Source: Silene latifolia (lineage: Eukaryota > Streptophyta > Magnoliopsida > Caryophyllales > Caryophyllaceae). From it: a DNA stretch of 64,000 bases. The position numbers and the translations under genes are program-made. Shown here piece after piece: positions 1 to 10,308 of this stretch. The notes under the pieces were generated by a model, which saw only the letters and a list, made by a program, of their open reading frames with translations, ran no database searches and was not told the DNA's origin. The DNA is taken from NCBI RefSeq assembly GCF_048544455.1, contig NC_133537.1:313616238-313680237 (forward strand), in the 5' to 3' direction. How positions within the stretch are numbered: the stretch's first letter is position 1; every line of letters begins with the position of its first letter.

Positions 1-2061
1 GGTTTAGTTAGATACTACAGACGGTTCGTGAAAGATTTCTCCAAGATTTCTAGACATATGACAGCGTTGATGAGGAAAGAGAACAGGTTTCGTTGGGATG
101 AGAGTTGTGAGACAGCGTTCCAAACATTAAAGGAGCGTTTGACCACAGCTCCTATCTTAGCATTGCCTGAAGGGATCGAGAACTTTGAGGTGTATACAGA
201 TGCCTCAAAGAACGGGTTGGGATGTGTGTTGATGCAGAACGGTAAGGTGATTGCCTATGCTTCTAGGCAATTGAAGTCGTATGAGGAGAACTACCCTACA
301 CATGATCTGGAGTTGGGTGCAGTGGTGTTTGCTCTCAAGATATGGAGACATTACCTTTATGGGGTGACCTTTAAGGTATTTTCGGATCACAAGAGTCTCA
401 AGTACATCTTCACTCAAAAGGAGTTGAACATGAGACAAAGAAGGTGGATGGAGCTGATTGGCGATTATGACATGGATATGATCTACCATGAAGGGAAAGC
501 CAATGTTGTTGCAGATGCTTTGAGTAGGAAGAGTGTACATTCTTTGTGTACAGCTCTATCTTTGATGAGATTGAGAGATGAGGTGGGGAGGTTTGGGATA
601 CATATGATGCAGAGAGGGGATGCCATGGGAGATTTGACAGTACAGCCTAATCTTTATGATGATATTCGAGGTAAACAGGCATTGGATCCTAAGATGGTTG
701 AGTGGAGAGTTGAAGTAGAGAAAGGGACAGTGTCTCGATTCTCTATTCATACAGATGGTAGTTTGAGGTTTGATGGTAGGTGGTGTGTCCCTAATGATGA
801 GGAGCTGAAAAAGACTATCATGACAGAGGCACATTGTACACCGTATTCAGTACATCCAGGTGGTGACAAGCTGTACAAGGATTTAAAGAACACGTTTTGG
901 TGGCCTAGGATGAAGAAAGAAACAGCTGAGTTTGTGGCCCGTTGTTTGACATGCCAGAGAGTTAAAGGGGAACAGCGACGACCACAAGGTAAGATTCAGT
1001 CTTTAGAGGTACCTGAGTGGAAGTGGGAATCCATTTCTATGGATTTTATCGTGGGTTTGCCAAAGAGTCAACAGGGTAACAACATGATATGGGTAATAGT
1101 GGATCGACTGACCAAGTCAGCTCACTTTGTGCCAATGAAAGATACATGGACTAAGGCACAATTGGCTATGGCTTATCGGAAGAATGTGCTAAGGTTACAT
1201 GGAGTCCCTAAGGACATAGTATCTGACAGAGATGCGAGATTTATCTCAAGGTTTTGGAAAGAGTTGCAGGAATCTTTGGGAACAACTTTGAAGATAAGTA
1301 CATCATTTCATCCTGCGACAGACGGTCAGACTGAGAGAACGATCAAGACTCTTAAGGATATATTGCGAGCTTGTGTGATGGAATTTGGTGGTAGCTGGGA
1401 ACAGAGGTTGGATTTGATTGAGTTTTCTTACAACAACAGCTATCACACTAGTATTGATATGGCACCGTTTGAGGCCTTATATAGGAGGAGATGTAGGAGT
1501 CCGATTTGTTGGGACGACAGTGCTGAGGCAGTGGTTCTAGGACCAGAGATGGTGCATGAGATGGTTGAGCAGATTAAGATGATCAGAGAAAGGATGAGAG
1601 CGGCTCAGGATAGGCAAAAGAGTTATGCAGATCTACATCGCCGGGATATAGAGTTTCAGGTTGGGGACAAGGTTCTTCTGAAAGTGTCTCCTATGCGTGG
1701 GGTTATGAGATTTGGGAAAAAAGGCAAGCTGAGTCAGAAGTTCATAGGGCCTTATGAGATCTTAGAGCGGGTTGGAGAGGTTGCATATCATCTGGCTTTA
1801 CCAGCTGCGTTAGAGAGAGTGCATAATGTGTTCCATGTATCTCAGCTGCGGAAGTATGTGAGTGATCTGTCACATGTGTTAGAGGCAGAGAGCTTAGAGC
1901 TAGATGAGTCCTTGTCATATCTTGAGGTGCCTAAGCAGATTCTTGACCGGAAGGTTAGGAAGACTAGGAGTGGTGAGACAGTTTTGCTTAATATCCTTTG
2001 GTCTAACCACGAGTTTGAGGAAGCTACATGGGAGGCAGAGGAGGCCATGAGAGAGCGTTAG
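1..2061 (+). CDS. pol: Chromovirus pol C-terminal part: RT end, RNase H, integrase, chromodomain
   Basis: The frame is open from base 1 and ends at a TAG, so the true start is outside the window. The first 50 or so codons are the RT thumb (YYRRFVKDFSKI). RNase H follows (VYTDASKNGLGCVLMQ, then FSDHKSLKYI and a closing ADALSRKS). The integrase zinc finger is an HHCC set (HPGGDKLYKDL to CLTCQRVKGE, about bases 860-970). The catalytic Asp lies in SMDFIVGLP, the second in VSDRDARFIS and the Glu in QTERTIKTLKD (about 1040-1350). The last 45 codons match a chromodomain (LDRKVRKTRSGE to FEEATWEAEE). The chromodomain of this group is known to bind modified histones and steer integration. No break is seen in this part. 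Confidence 0.93.
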   Translation, partial: GLVRYYRRFVKDFSKISRHMTALMRKENRFRWDESCETAFQTLKERLTTAPILALPEGIENFEVYTDASKNGLGCVLMQNGKVIAYASRQLKSYEENYPTHDLELGAVVFALKIWRHYLYGVTFKVFSDHKSLKYIFTQKELNMRQRRWMELIGDYDMDMIYHEGKANVVADALSRKSVHSLCTALSLMRLRDEVGRFGIHMMQRGDAMGDLTVQPNLYDDIRGKQALDPKMVEWRVEVEKGTVSRFSIHTDGSLRFDGRWCVPNDEELKKTIMTEAHCTPYSVHPGGDKLYKDLKNTFWWPRMKKETAEFVARCLTCQRVKGEQRRPQGKIQSLEVPEWKWESISMDFIVGLPKSQQGNNMIWVIVDRLTKSAHFVPMKDTWTKAQLAMAYRKNVLRLHGVPKDIVSDRDARFISRFWKELQESLGTTLKISTSFHPATDGQTERTIKTLKDILRACVMEFGGSWEQRLDLIEFSYNNSYHTSIDMAPFEALYRRRCRSPICWDDSAEAVVLGPEMVHEMVEQIKMIRERMRAAQDRQKSYADLHRRDIEFQVGDKVLLKVSPMRGVMRFGKKGKLSQKFIGPYEILERVGEVAYHLALPAALERVHNVFHVSQLRKYVSDLSHVLEAESLELDESLSYLEVPKQILDRKVRKTRSGETVLLNILWSNHEFEEATWEAEEAMRER

Positions 2062-2337
2062 CCTTTCCTTTTTGATCAGGTATGTATGGTTACGGGGACG
2101 TAACCTTGTTTCTTTTAGGGGGGTAGGAAATGATCACGAAGAGTTTTTAAGAGCTTTTTATACCTTTTTATGTTGTGTCGGTATGTTTGTTGTGGTTGAG
2201 TCGGGTTGAGTTTGGGTTAGTAACATGTTTTATGTTGAATTTTGTTTTGGTTGTTGAGTCGGGAGTGTAGTAGTGTGTGTCTTTGTTTTGTTGTGGCTTG
2301 AATTTCGGGGACGAAGTTCTTTTTAAGGAGGGAAGAC

Positions 2338-3754
2338 TGTAATACTACGGTTTTATGAGTATCTGGGTACTCTATCGAGTAGGCCTTACTCTGTCGAGTA
2401 AGGGTGTGTTGCATTTTAAAAACAGTTTCTGACCTGTTGGGTACTCGATCGAGTAACATTGATACTTGATCGAGTAGGGGGCACTCGATCGAGTAACTCG
2501 ATCGAGTATCTCAGCTACTCGATCGAGTAGCCGGTTTATGGGGGGATGATTTGTCGGGTTTTGTTAATAATGCGATTTGGTATATAATTACTTTCGTCAC
2601 TTTCTTTAAACACTTTTATAAACCTAATCACTTTCAAAGAGAAAACAAACTACGTTCTTCGCATCAATCGCATTGTTGACAAATCCCGGAGCTTGGAAGG
2701 TCGGATTTCACCTTTCTTTATACCTTTGTGATCCTTGCGTCGAGGGTAAGATCTACGTACCGTTTTTATAGTATTTCGTTAAAGTTAGTTAAACCCTAAT
2801 TTGGGGATTTGGGGGTTTTGTTGTATTTCGTGATTGGTAGTGATTATATGTTTGTATGTTAGGAGGAGGATTCGTAGAAGAAGCCTTTTGATCTCAGCTG
2901 TTGTGACCGTCTGACTGTATTGCTTTCCAGGTAGGGTTTCTCTACTCAGTATTAGTCCCATAATGTGTTGTTGGTGTTTTGTGGTTGTTGAATATTATCA
3001 TACTCGTACTGTGACGATTCTTTGGATTTGGTTCTTGATAGTAGTTGTGATTGTTTGTATCGTCTGTGTTCTTCGAGGCGCGTCCCTGGCTGAGTGGAGT
3101 CACTTGCGGGAGTGGCTTCACGCCCATTATTCGCCTTCTATGGAACACGCCACAGAAGGGATGTGCACACTAAGGAATTTGGGTTTATCGCTCGACGGAG
3201 ATGAGCGGGGATTCGGTGGGTATGGCTGCGGTCCCCCACTAGCGGCGTGGAGTGACCTGTTGCGATGGGCACTCTGGCAGGGCTACACACTTTAGTGTGT
3301 AGTCAGGATTGTGGAGTTGGGATTGGAGTTTAGAGTTTATCTGTAATGATTGAGCTGTTTGTTTACTGTGTTGTTGGTTTATATAAATTGTGTGATTAGT
3401 CTCGACCTCGTTTATTGTTTTAAAATCGTGGTGATCCATTCGGGGATGGTGAGCAGTTGTTGAGCAGGTATGAGTCGAGTTACATGGGATAGCTGGGATG
3501 TGCCACCGTCTGATGATAGAGTCTTCCGCTGTAGCATGATTAGTTTATCACACATTTCTTTTAGTTGTTGGTTTTGAGAACATGTAACCGTATTTTGGTA
3601 TTTTGGTTTGGATTGTAATCTTTCACTAAAGTTATACTATTTAAATGTTGTTTCGTTATTATCTTATGATTATCATTGCCTCGGGCAACCGAGATGGTAG
3701 CATCTTTATACCTGAGTGGTCCTGGTAAGGCACTTGGAGTATGGGGGTGTTACA
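2338..3754 (+). repeat. 3' LTR of chromovirus copy A
   Basis: About 1417 bp, opening TGTAATACT after the purine-rich tract and closing GGTGTTACA. The same ends and many internal blocks recur in the 5' LTR of copy B (59294-60609), where a tRNA primer site follows. Shared blocks include the 2360-2530 cluster of palindromes, a GAGGGTAAG stretch near 2740, the CACTTGCGGGAGTGG region near 3100-3250 and the GGCACTTGGAGTATGGGG end. Length and sequence differ clearly from copy B, so the two are separate, rather old insertions. Confidence 0.9.
2371..2526. repeat. Cluster of TCGATCGA palindromes in LTR (copy A)
   Basis: Sites centred on TCGATCGA with arms giving TACTCGATCGAGTA start at 2445, 2466 (one C-to-T variant), 2485, 2498 and 2519. 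The pairs 2445/2466 and 2498/2519 are exactly 21 bp apart. Two weaker relatives (TCTATCGA, TCTGTCGA) start at 2371 and 2390, 19 bp apart. The sites sit in the first 200 bp of the LTR, where promoter and enhancer elements of LTR retrotransposons usually lie. A regulatory role is inference. Confidence 0.75.
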
Positions 3755-4261
3755 ACGGTTGTCGGAGTAGAGGTATGGCAGGACGATGGTCGGAGCGGAG
3801 AAAGGCAGTGTGGGGGAAGGGGATTGTGGGGGAGGGGTGGGCTGTGAAGGAGGGTTGTCGGCTCAGGTGGTCAGTGGTCGGAGTCGCATGGGGTAGGGTG
3901 TTGCTGTTACTGTTGTCGGGTCGGGTCAGTTGCAGGGGAGGGGTTACTGTTGTTCTTCATCGTTCGTTTTTTTTCTCTCGTAAATCATTTTTTTTGTTTG
4001 CTGGGGAGTGCCGGCAGTCGCAGGGGCTTGCTGGCAGAGGTCCGGCAAGCGTGGGGTCGGGCCAGAGTGATGGGTTTCCGGCGAGGTGTTGGTTAATGGA
4101 GGTGTGTGGTGGTTAATGGGGATGGGTGGTGGTGATTTAATGGTGAATGGGGATTATGAAAGGGAGAAAAAAAGTTGAATGGGTAAAGGAAGAAATAAAT
4201 GAGAAGGGTAACATTGTAAACTACGTATGTGAAAGAGTAAAAGGCGTATGTGAAAGAGCAA
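3755..4261. other. Unassigned G-rich stretch between chromovirus and CACTA element
   Basis: About 500 bp of G-rich, purine-skewed DNA (GTCGGAG, GGGGAGGGG, GGTCGGGCC words) that turns AT-rich towards 4200. An open frame crosses from the LTR into it, but I recognise no protein and the composition is low in complexity. No gene is called. Confidence 0.5.
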
Positions 4262-4264
4262 CAC

Positions 4265-5963
4265 CACTACTACAAATACAGGCTATAACAACGGTCAAAA
4301 ACCGTTGTTATATAAAAAAGCGGACGTTGTTAAAGCGTCCGTTGTAAAAGGTTTTAACAACGGTTGGTTTTCTTAAGCAACCCGTTGTTAAAACTATTAA
4401 CAACGGTTTTAAGTATCAAAACCCGTTGTGGAAAGTGTGACTCAATTTTGGTGGGAAAGTTATAACAACGGGTTTTAATATACAAAACCGTTGTTATAAC
4501 TAAAGACAACGGGTTGTTTGTAAATAACCGTTGTTGTTTGTTCTTAAAAAATAAAAATAAAATAAAATTAAATATTACTAGATGCATGCATAATTACGGC
4601 CCGTTAGAATTCCGATGCATGCATTATTACTGACATCACTGTGCATATGAACGGACAATATGGAATGAGAAGGGTTAGCGTAATAAGATTTGAAGCAGCA
4701 TTGAGAGATATGATGATGATTATGGCACAACTTCCTAACATATATATTAATTAAAAAACAACTCAACCCACACATTGCTTAGTATAAATACATTGCATTA
4801 TCTCAACTAATATTTCCATTATCTCAATATATACATCTCCAAACCCTAACTGCTAAAACAAACTCCAAATAAATAACTCTACTTAATCTTTCAAAACAAA
4901 CTCCAAACTCCAACAAAATGAATGATTTCATCCTTAAGACTCTTACTATGATCGAGAACAACAACAGCTTCATCCGCCGGTTCCTCCATATTGAGGAAAG
5001 TTTCAGGAGCTACCTTGCGGATGCTCGATCCGCACTGAAGCACGCCAAAGAAGATGGCTTGACGGAGAGCAGCGATTGCGGCTATATGACGATATAGCAA
5101 TCCGAACGGAACCTCCAAATAGCCAAGGAGGAGAGGACGGATACGATAGAGCAGAATAAGATCCTCTATGAAAATATAAGAATTGCATTTTTATATATGT
5201 AATTTTTTTTTTAATTTATGTATTTATAAATATATATATATTAATTATGTTTATCTTGCTTCTTCATCTTGCTTCTTCATTGTTTTACTAACTAATTATG
5301 CGAACAATACTTAAACAAATAACATAATGGTCGATAAAAACACATACATGCAAAAGAAATAAATAGAAAAAGAAAATAATGACGATGAAGCTAAAATGAC
5401 GGCGAGATTTACCGATAAATACGAACGTAAGAGACGATGAAATCAACAAATGATGTGGCGAGAAGATAAAGCGACGATGAGAAAGAGAGAAAGAGAGAAA
5501 GAGAGAAAGAGAGAAAGAGAAAGTGTGTGTTTTGTGTTTGTTTGTCTGCTGTGTTTGTGTTTGTGTATTAAGGGTTGTGTTTTGTGTGGTCAATGAGACT
5601 TGTTTTTGTGTGGTTTATAGTATGGAAGGTATTGACAACGGTTGTAAAACAACAACCGTCGTCAAATAAGTTTTAACAACGGTTTTAAAAAACACCCGTT
5701 GTCAAATATGTTTTAACAACGGGTTACAAAAGTAACCGTTGTGATTACTTTTCACTAACTTTGCGCCAATTTTGCGCCAAATTATTAACAACGGTTGTGC
5801 ATGTGTGACCCGTTGTTAAAACTAATAACAACGGTTTTTATAACCATACCCGTTGTAATTAAGTTTAGTAAAATTCGCGCCATACATTCTACAACGTCTA
5901 TTGTGATTTTCGTGAATAATCGTTGTTAAAGGGGCGTTGTAGTTGCCTGGATTTGTAGTAGTG
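4265..5963. mobile_element. Non-autonomous CACTA (En/Spm) DNA transposon, 1.7 kb
   Basis: The left end reads CACTACTACAAATACAGGC and the right end is its inverse (CCTGGATTTGTAGTAGTG). A 3-bp target duplication, CAC, lies at 4262-4264 and 5964-5966. The termini and the 3-bp duplication define the CACTA superfamily. Both subterminal zones (4285-4535 and 5630-5940) are packed with ACAACGG / CCGTTGT units in both orientations, the usual layout of transposase binding sites at CACTA ends. No TNPD- or TNPA-like gene is visible, so it would need a transposase in trans. It also holds a small open frame (4918-5097) and a GAAAGAGA microsatellite near 5480-5520. Confidence 0.93.
4918..5097 (+). CDS. Small unknown open frame inside the CACTA element
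   Basis: ATG at 4918 to TAG at 5095-5097, 59 codons, beginning MNDFILKTLTMIENNNSF and ending ESSDCGYMTI. A TATA-like TAGTATAAATA sits near 4779 and an A/C-rich leader-like stretch lies between it and the ATG. The same frame stays open after the TAG for about 34 more codons (QSERNLQIAKEERTDTIEQN and on) to a TAA near 5200, with heptad-like charged residues that could form a coiled coil. It therefore looks like a roughly 94-codon frame with one in-frame stop. I do not recognise the protein; it may be a captured host fragment or a remnant of the element's own gene. Confidence 0.4.
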   Translation: MNDFILKTLTMIENNNSFIRRFLHIEESFRSYLADARSALKHAKEDGLTESSDCGYMTI

Positions 5964-5966
5964 CAC

Positions 5967-7160
5967 CGTTTATGCTAATTTAGTTTGATAGTCAAACCTG
6001 CTACTAAAACCTGTTAAGCGTATTCTACTTCTGCTATTTGCCAAACAGGGCCATAACAATGTTCGAATTATAATACATAGAAATAATATTCCGACTTTTT
6101 TGTTACTAAATCCTACTAATTAGAGATGTAGTTTGCATACTCGAGTACTTGATTAAGAAATCTTCTATAATTGTCTCCTTAAATTTCTTTGTTTACAAAA
6201 TTTGATTCTGTCACATGTTCAAATTTTATTAGTGTAACCGTATCATTTTATTAGTGTAATCGTATCATATTTATTATATTCCGACTTAGGATTTTGCCAC
6301 ATGTTCAAATAACTGTACAGATGGCCGTCTTCTATACAGAATTGACATATCTCGCGTATTCAGGTTTTTCATAACCTGGGATAGAACTCCGGCCATATAA
6401 TCGGACTTTGAAGTATATGCCGCCGCCTTTGAAGAAAGCTTGGTTTGTACTCCTATATGACATGTATTAGTCACTGTGCCTATTTAAACGCGATTACGCG
6501 AAATTGTGGGAAATTAGGTGTGTTATTGTGATAGTTGCAATGTAGTCCTATTCCAGTTCGCTCATGTAATCATAAAAGACAATGGTTCGTGTGATCAGGG
6601 TTTTACATGCACTCTTTTGCTTATTCTTTAATAATATTACTACGAAGTATTACTGTTGTTGTAATTTATGAGTCGGTTTTTCTATCCTATAGATAATTGG
6701 ATAAATAATCTACATTTCATAAAAAAAAAAAAAAAACAAAAGTCATGACTTAAATAGCATATTAAAAAATCCTAACATATATGATATGGAGTATATTTTT
6801 ATGGTAATAAGAAATTTTAAGGAAAGTTCCCTTTTACCAAAAAAGGAAAATAGAAAAGAAAGTTTAAGGAAAGTTCCCTCCTTACCAAAAAAAGAAAAAA
6901 GAAAAAGGGTAACGTTTAAGGAAAGTTGGGAGTTTATAAATAACCAATTATCTGTGTATTCTTTCTTATACAACAATCGTCAATCGTCAATCAACAATCA
7001 ACAATCAACAATCAACAATCATCAATCAATAATACAATTATTATTATTATTATCATCTTGTCTTATATTCTCTACATAGTTAGCCGCCGATCGAAGACGA
7101 TAGTCATCTTCTTTTGTTTGGTAAGTTGTTCTCTTGTAGTCTATTGTTTCCGATTAATAT
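5967..7160. other. AT-rich intergenic stretch, no gene seen
   Basis: No coding region is recognised. An AAGGAAAGTTCCC block is duplicated at about 6818-6835 and 6868-6885, each followed by an A-rich run. A TTTATAAATAACC TATA-like word lies near 6932. A run of CAATCAA units fills 6970-7030. Just downstream comes the gag/H+-ATPase chimera, so 6780-7160 may be the leader or LTR remnant of the copia element that supplied the gag piece. That last point is inference. Confidence 0.4.
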
Positions 7161-7960
7161 ATGTCGGCTGCATATATGGTCCTGATTAGGGCAGAGCGAG
7201 CCAAAGCTTATGATTTTGTCAAGGGTCTTGATGATGACCAATTTGGTGCAATCCGTACCCAAATTCTTGGGATGGTTCCATTTCCGACTCTTAATGAAGC
7301 CAAAAACATTATTGCCAACATGTTGAAGGAGGCTTATAATCTTGAAGTTGCCAAAACTGATCCAACCAACCTTCCGACTGATGAGTACGTCTTTGAGCAA
7401 CTGCAATGTACTGCGGAGGGTCTAACCTCAAAAGAGGCAACCCGCAGGCTCAAAATATTTGGACCCAACAGATTACACAGCGAGAAAAAGAGATTATTCG
7501 GTTTTATCAAAGGGAAGAGGTCTAATGTTGGTCCCAAGTGTAAGTTGCTTAGGGATAACAAATGGAAAGAGTCGAATGCTGCCGTATTGGTACCTGGAGA
7601 CATAATCAGAATTAAATTTGGAGACATTGTCCCTGCTGATGCACGTCTTCTCCAAGGCAAAGGACATTCTATAATCGTCAACCAATATGTCCTTACCCGA
7701 GAATCTCTCCCTGTGACAAGGGATCCTGGAGAGTTAGTTTTCTCTGGTTCAACGTGCAAACAAGGTGAGACTGAAGCTATTGTTATGGCTACGGGTGTCA
7801 ACACCTTCTTCGGAAAGCCAGCTCACCTTGTCGACACCACGAACAATGTTGCTCATTTCCACTAGGTCGTTACAGCCATTGCTAGCTGTTGTATTATTTC
7901 CAATACTTATTTTTATGCATCTAATTACATCATAAACAATCTTTTGGTTCTCTGATTTTT
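7161..7960 (+). pseudogene. Chimera: copia gag piece joined to plasma-membrane H+-ATPase A-domain piece
   Basis: An open frame of 234 codons runs 7161-7865. Codons 1-70 look like a copia-type gag ([20 protein letters not shown], then PFPTLNEA). From about codon 75 it matches plant P3A H+-ATPases: [23 protein letters not shown], then directly [54 protein letters not shown]. The segment for membrane helices 1-2 (roughly 75 residues of the usual protein) is missing, and the A-domain TGES loop reads TRES, so no pump could result. After the stop the homology continues weakly (VVTAIASCCIIS, later INNLLVL) to about 7955. No introns interrupt a region that is multi-exonic in plant genes, so a reverse-transcribed origin is likely. 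Confidence 0.75.
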
Positions 7961-8380
7961 AGTCATGTTTTCAAATGCTTTTACAGTTCCTCTTTACGAG
8001 CAAAGGGCGAGTGCCATAAAAGACATCTCACTTGTTGGATCACTTGTTTACTTTGCGTACATATAACCATTCCTTTTGCGGCCGCAGCCAGTTTAGAGTA
8101 TCAGTATGTCAAGTAGATGCTCACTATAATAACTACATATTTGCATCATTCTAGAAAATTGAACCCATACAACTACTATACAAGTATACAACCAACCACG
8201 TTTCGTACAATTCGAGTATGGAGTAAAATATTTATTCGCCACTGATTATAATATATACAAATGAATGTAACTCTGCAGGGTTACACACAGAATTTATGAC
8301 ACATCTATGTATAGATACGATTCTGTCTTCCACTGCATGGAGGGTGAAACCCGAGCTCCTACATTTTCTTATTTGCTTAC
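7961..8380. other. No gene seen; holds one copy of a short palindromic repeat
   Basis: This would contain the 3' end of the peroxidase gene read on the minus strand, but I cannot see its last exon. Around 8285-8330 lies a 45-bp word (CAGAATTTATGACACATC through GATACGATTCTGTC) that starts and ends with an inverted ACAGAAT/ATTCTGT. A close copy lies at about 15615-15660. Confidence 0.4.
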
Positions 8381-8644
8381 ATTAGCATAGAGTTCAACAT
8401 AGCCGCAGAACGCAGACTCTTGCAGGAGAGCCTTGTCAGTAGAAAACTTGACCAGGTTTGGGTCATCACCATCCAATAACAACCTGTCATCATGGAAAAA
8501 AAGAGTCGTAAATGTAAATTGAATTGGATAGCTGAGTCGGAATAACATAATTTTAGCTATTTGACCGTCGATGATGTGTGCGTGTGTATTATTATTACCT
8601 GAAGTAGGAGTTGTCAAATTTGAGAGGTTCATACTTCATAAGTG

Positions 8645-8958
8645 TTTTTACTATTGTCTCTCATAACTTATCACTCACAATTTAGAAAACTGTTCAGTTG
8701 ATGACAAGAGTCTATATAAGGGTAAGGTTCATCAAGCCTGTCTCATTAAGAAAATACACCATCTAAATTGTGAGGCTGAGGGTTTGGAAATCAAGTCAGA
8801 TCTAGGGACTTATAATTTGGGTTATTCTTTAAGACGGATTAATTATTTTAAGCAATGGCTGGAGGTAAGTAATCGATCTCTTTTATCGCTTCCGCATTCA
8901 GTTGGTACATGTTCATTATGAGACTAGAACATGTTAATTTTAGACTATAAAACTTACA
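8645..8958 (+). repeat. Left (5') LTR of the copia element, 5'-truncated
   Basis: Matches the right LTR from its CTATTGTCTC block to the CTTACA end, including CTATATAAGG, AAAATACACCATC, GAGGCTGAGGG and AGCAATGGCTGGAGG words. It abuts the EPLKFDNSYF exon piece of the peroxidase gene, so the lost LTR end and part of the exon probably went in one deletion. Confidence 0.85.
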
Positions 8959-9135
8959 GTTGATATCTGAGCGAGTAATCGCCTGTTCCTTGTTTAATTA
9001 AAGTTGTCACCTTCTTATTAAATCATTCATATTCGTATTTTGTGAACTTTTTACTATGGGTGAGAAATTTTATTACCGCATGAACCAAATTTGGGTTATA
9101 TTTAATGAGCGCCTGATTTTCGATCATTGTCTTAA

Positions 9136-9576
9136 CGGATAATTCACGTGGTATCCTTAAAGTTTGCCACTTTGCACAAAATACCCAAATTTTTTATCCG
9201 GAAAACTTAAAGAGGCCAAAACTCGTGTTTACGAACTCAGAAAGTGAAATTTTTTGTTTTCAAATCGAATCTTTCCGAGAACTATGATTTGATAAAAAAT
9301 TTTGACGAGATTGGAACTCGTGACCAAGAGATATGATCACTCAAAGTTTGTTCGCTCGGAAAAACTTTGATGCACAATAACTCCTAGCAACGGATCCAAA
9401 TGCGACAAATTTTTTTTTCCAAATTGTAGTTCTCGGAAAGATAAGCGATTTGGAAAAAAAACGTCACTTTCTGAACTCGTAAACACGAGTTATGACCTCT
9501 TTAAGTTTTTCGGATAAAAAATTTGGGTATTTCGTGCAAAAGTGGCAAACTTCAAGGGTACCGCGTGAATTATCCG
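9136..9576. mobile_element. Foldback/MITE element, 441 bp, with long inverted repeats
   Basis: The left end CGGATAATTCACGTGGTA and the right end TACCGCGTGAATTATCCG are inverted copies, and complementarity continues inward for about 150-190 bp (for example AAACTCGTGTTTACGAAC against CGTAAACACGAGTT). Both ends are flanked by TTAA (9132-9135 and 9577-9580). No coding capacity is seen. It lies in the copia element between the primer site and gag, so it inserted after copia. Its tips resemble those of the larger foldback MULE at 31141-32384. Confidence 0.8.
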
Positions 9577-9589
9577 TTAAATTCCGATT

Positions 9590-10290
9590 TAGCATGGTAG
9601 TAGTTCGCCTCTTAGATAATGATTACTTTATTCATTAATTTCTTTGTCGATTTCACGATGGTGGAGGAGGCGTTTTGTTATCATGTGTGTATGTATGTAT
9701 AAACTACATGTAGCAACAAAATTACTTAGGCATGCTCTAACATTGGTGCTAGTGAAAATATATGTACACGACTTGATTATGAATTTATGATATGACAAAA
9801 GGTTGAAAGTTGTGGTATAATTATCCCATGAATATGCAAAAATACTTCTGCCTATATTTCATTAAGAATTTTTGTTTGCATATACTTAGTACCCTATATA
9901 CATTAAGTTATTAGTATATAGATTAAAGGTTAAATGTCGAGTGATTCAAAATTTTATTAGTTAGAGAATAGCCACAACATCTCTAATTAATTGAAATTTT
10001 ATTTTGGAATCACATATGAAAAACTAGACATTATTTGTGATTAGTCGTATGTAATATAATGAGACTTACTCACAAGAATCTTGTTGTATGTATTTGTATG
10101 ACTAATTAGGATAATATATTGAATCTTATTTCTTAATTTACCCACAGGAGTTAAGAGATGTATATGGTTTGATAGTATTATCATAAAGTTAAAGTTTTTT
10201 ATGTATCTAATTGAGTAAAACTTCAGCCCACAGACAAGTTTTATGTCTCTAGATTCATATTTGAGCATGATTTACATTGGTAAAGCATGA
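9590..10290. other. Copia leader region, no gene seen
   Basis: AT-rich DNA between the foldback element and the SINE. I see no coding region or further repeat. It probably belongs to the untranslated leader of the copia element. Confidence 0.4.
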
Positions 10291-10308
10291 TTAAGTTTAA
10301 AGTCTCAA

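Larger units (their letters stand above)
1..3754 (+). mobile_element. Ty3/gypsy chromovirus, 3' part (copy A)
   Basis: The window opens inside the pol gene of an LTR retrotransposon and runs to the end of its 3' LTR. The order seen is RT end, RNase H, integrase, chromodomain, a roughly 275-bp spacer, a purine-rich tract (AAGGAGGGAAGA, about 2325-2336) and an LTR that opens with TGTAATACT. RNase H before integrase plus a C-terminal chromodomain is the mark of Ty3/gypsy chromoviruses. The 5' LTR, gag, protease and most of RT lie left of the window, so the target-site duplication cannot be tested; the right flank begins ACGGT. The visible coding part looks whole. A second copy of the same family starts at 59294 in the same orientation. 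Confidence 0.93.

Noticed and set aside
2963-3295. 110-codon frame inside the chromovirus LTR
   Set aside because: It is not open in the matching LTR of copy B, so it is chance.
3676-4116. 146-codon frame crossing the LTR end into G-rich DNA
   Set aside because: It spans the element boundary, has low-complexity composition and no recognisable domain.
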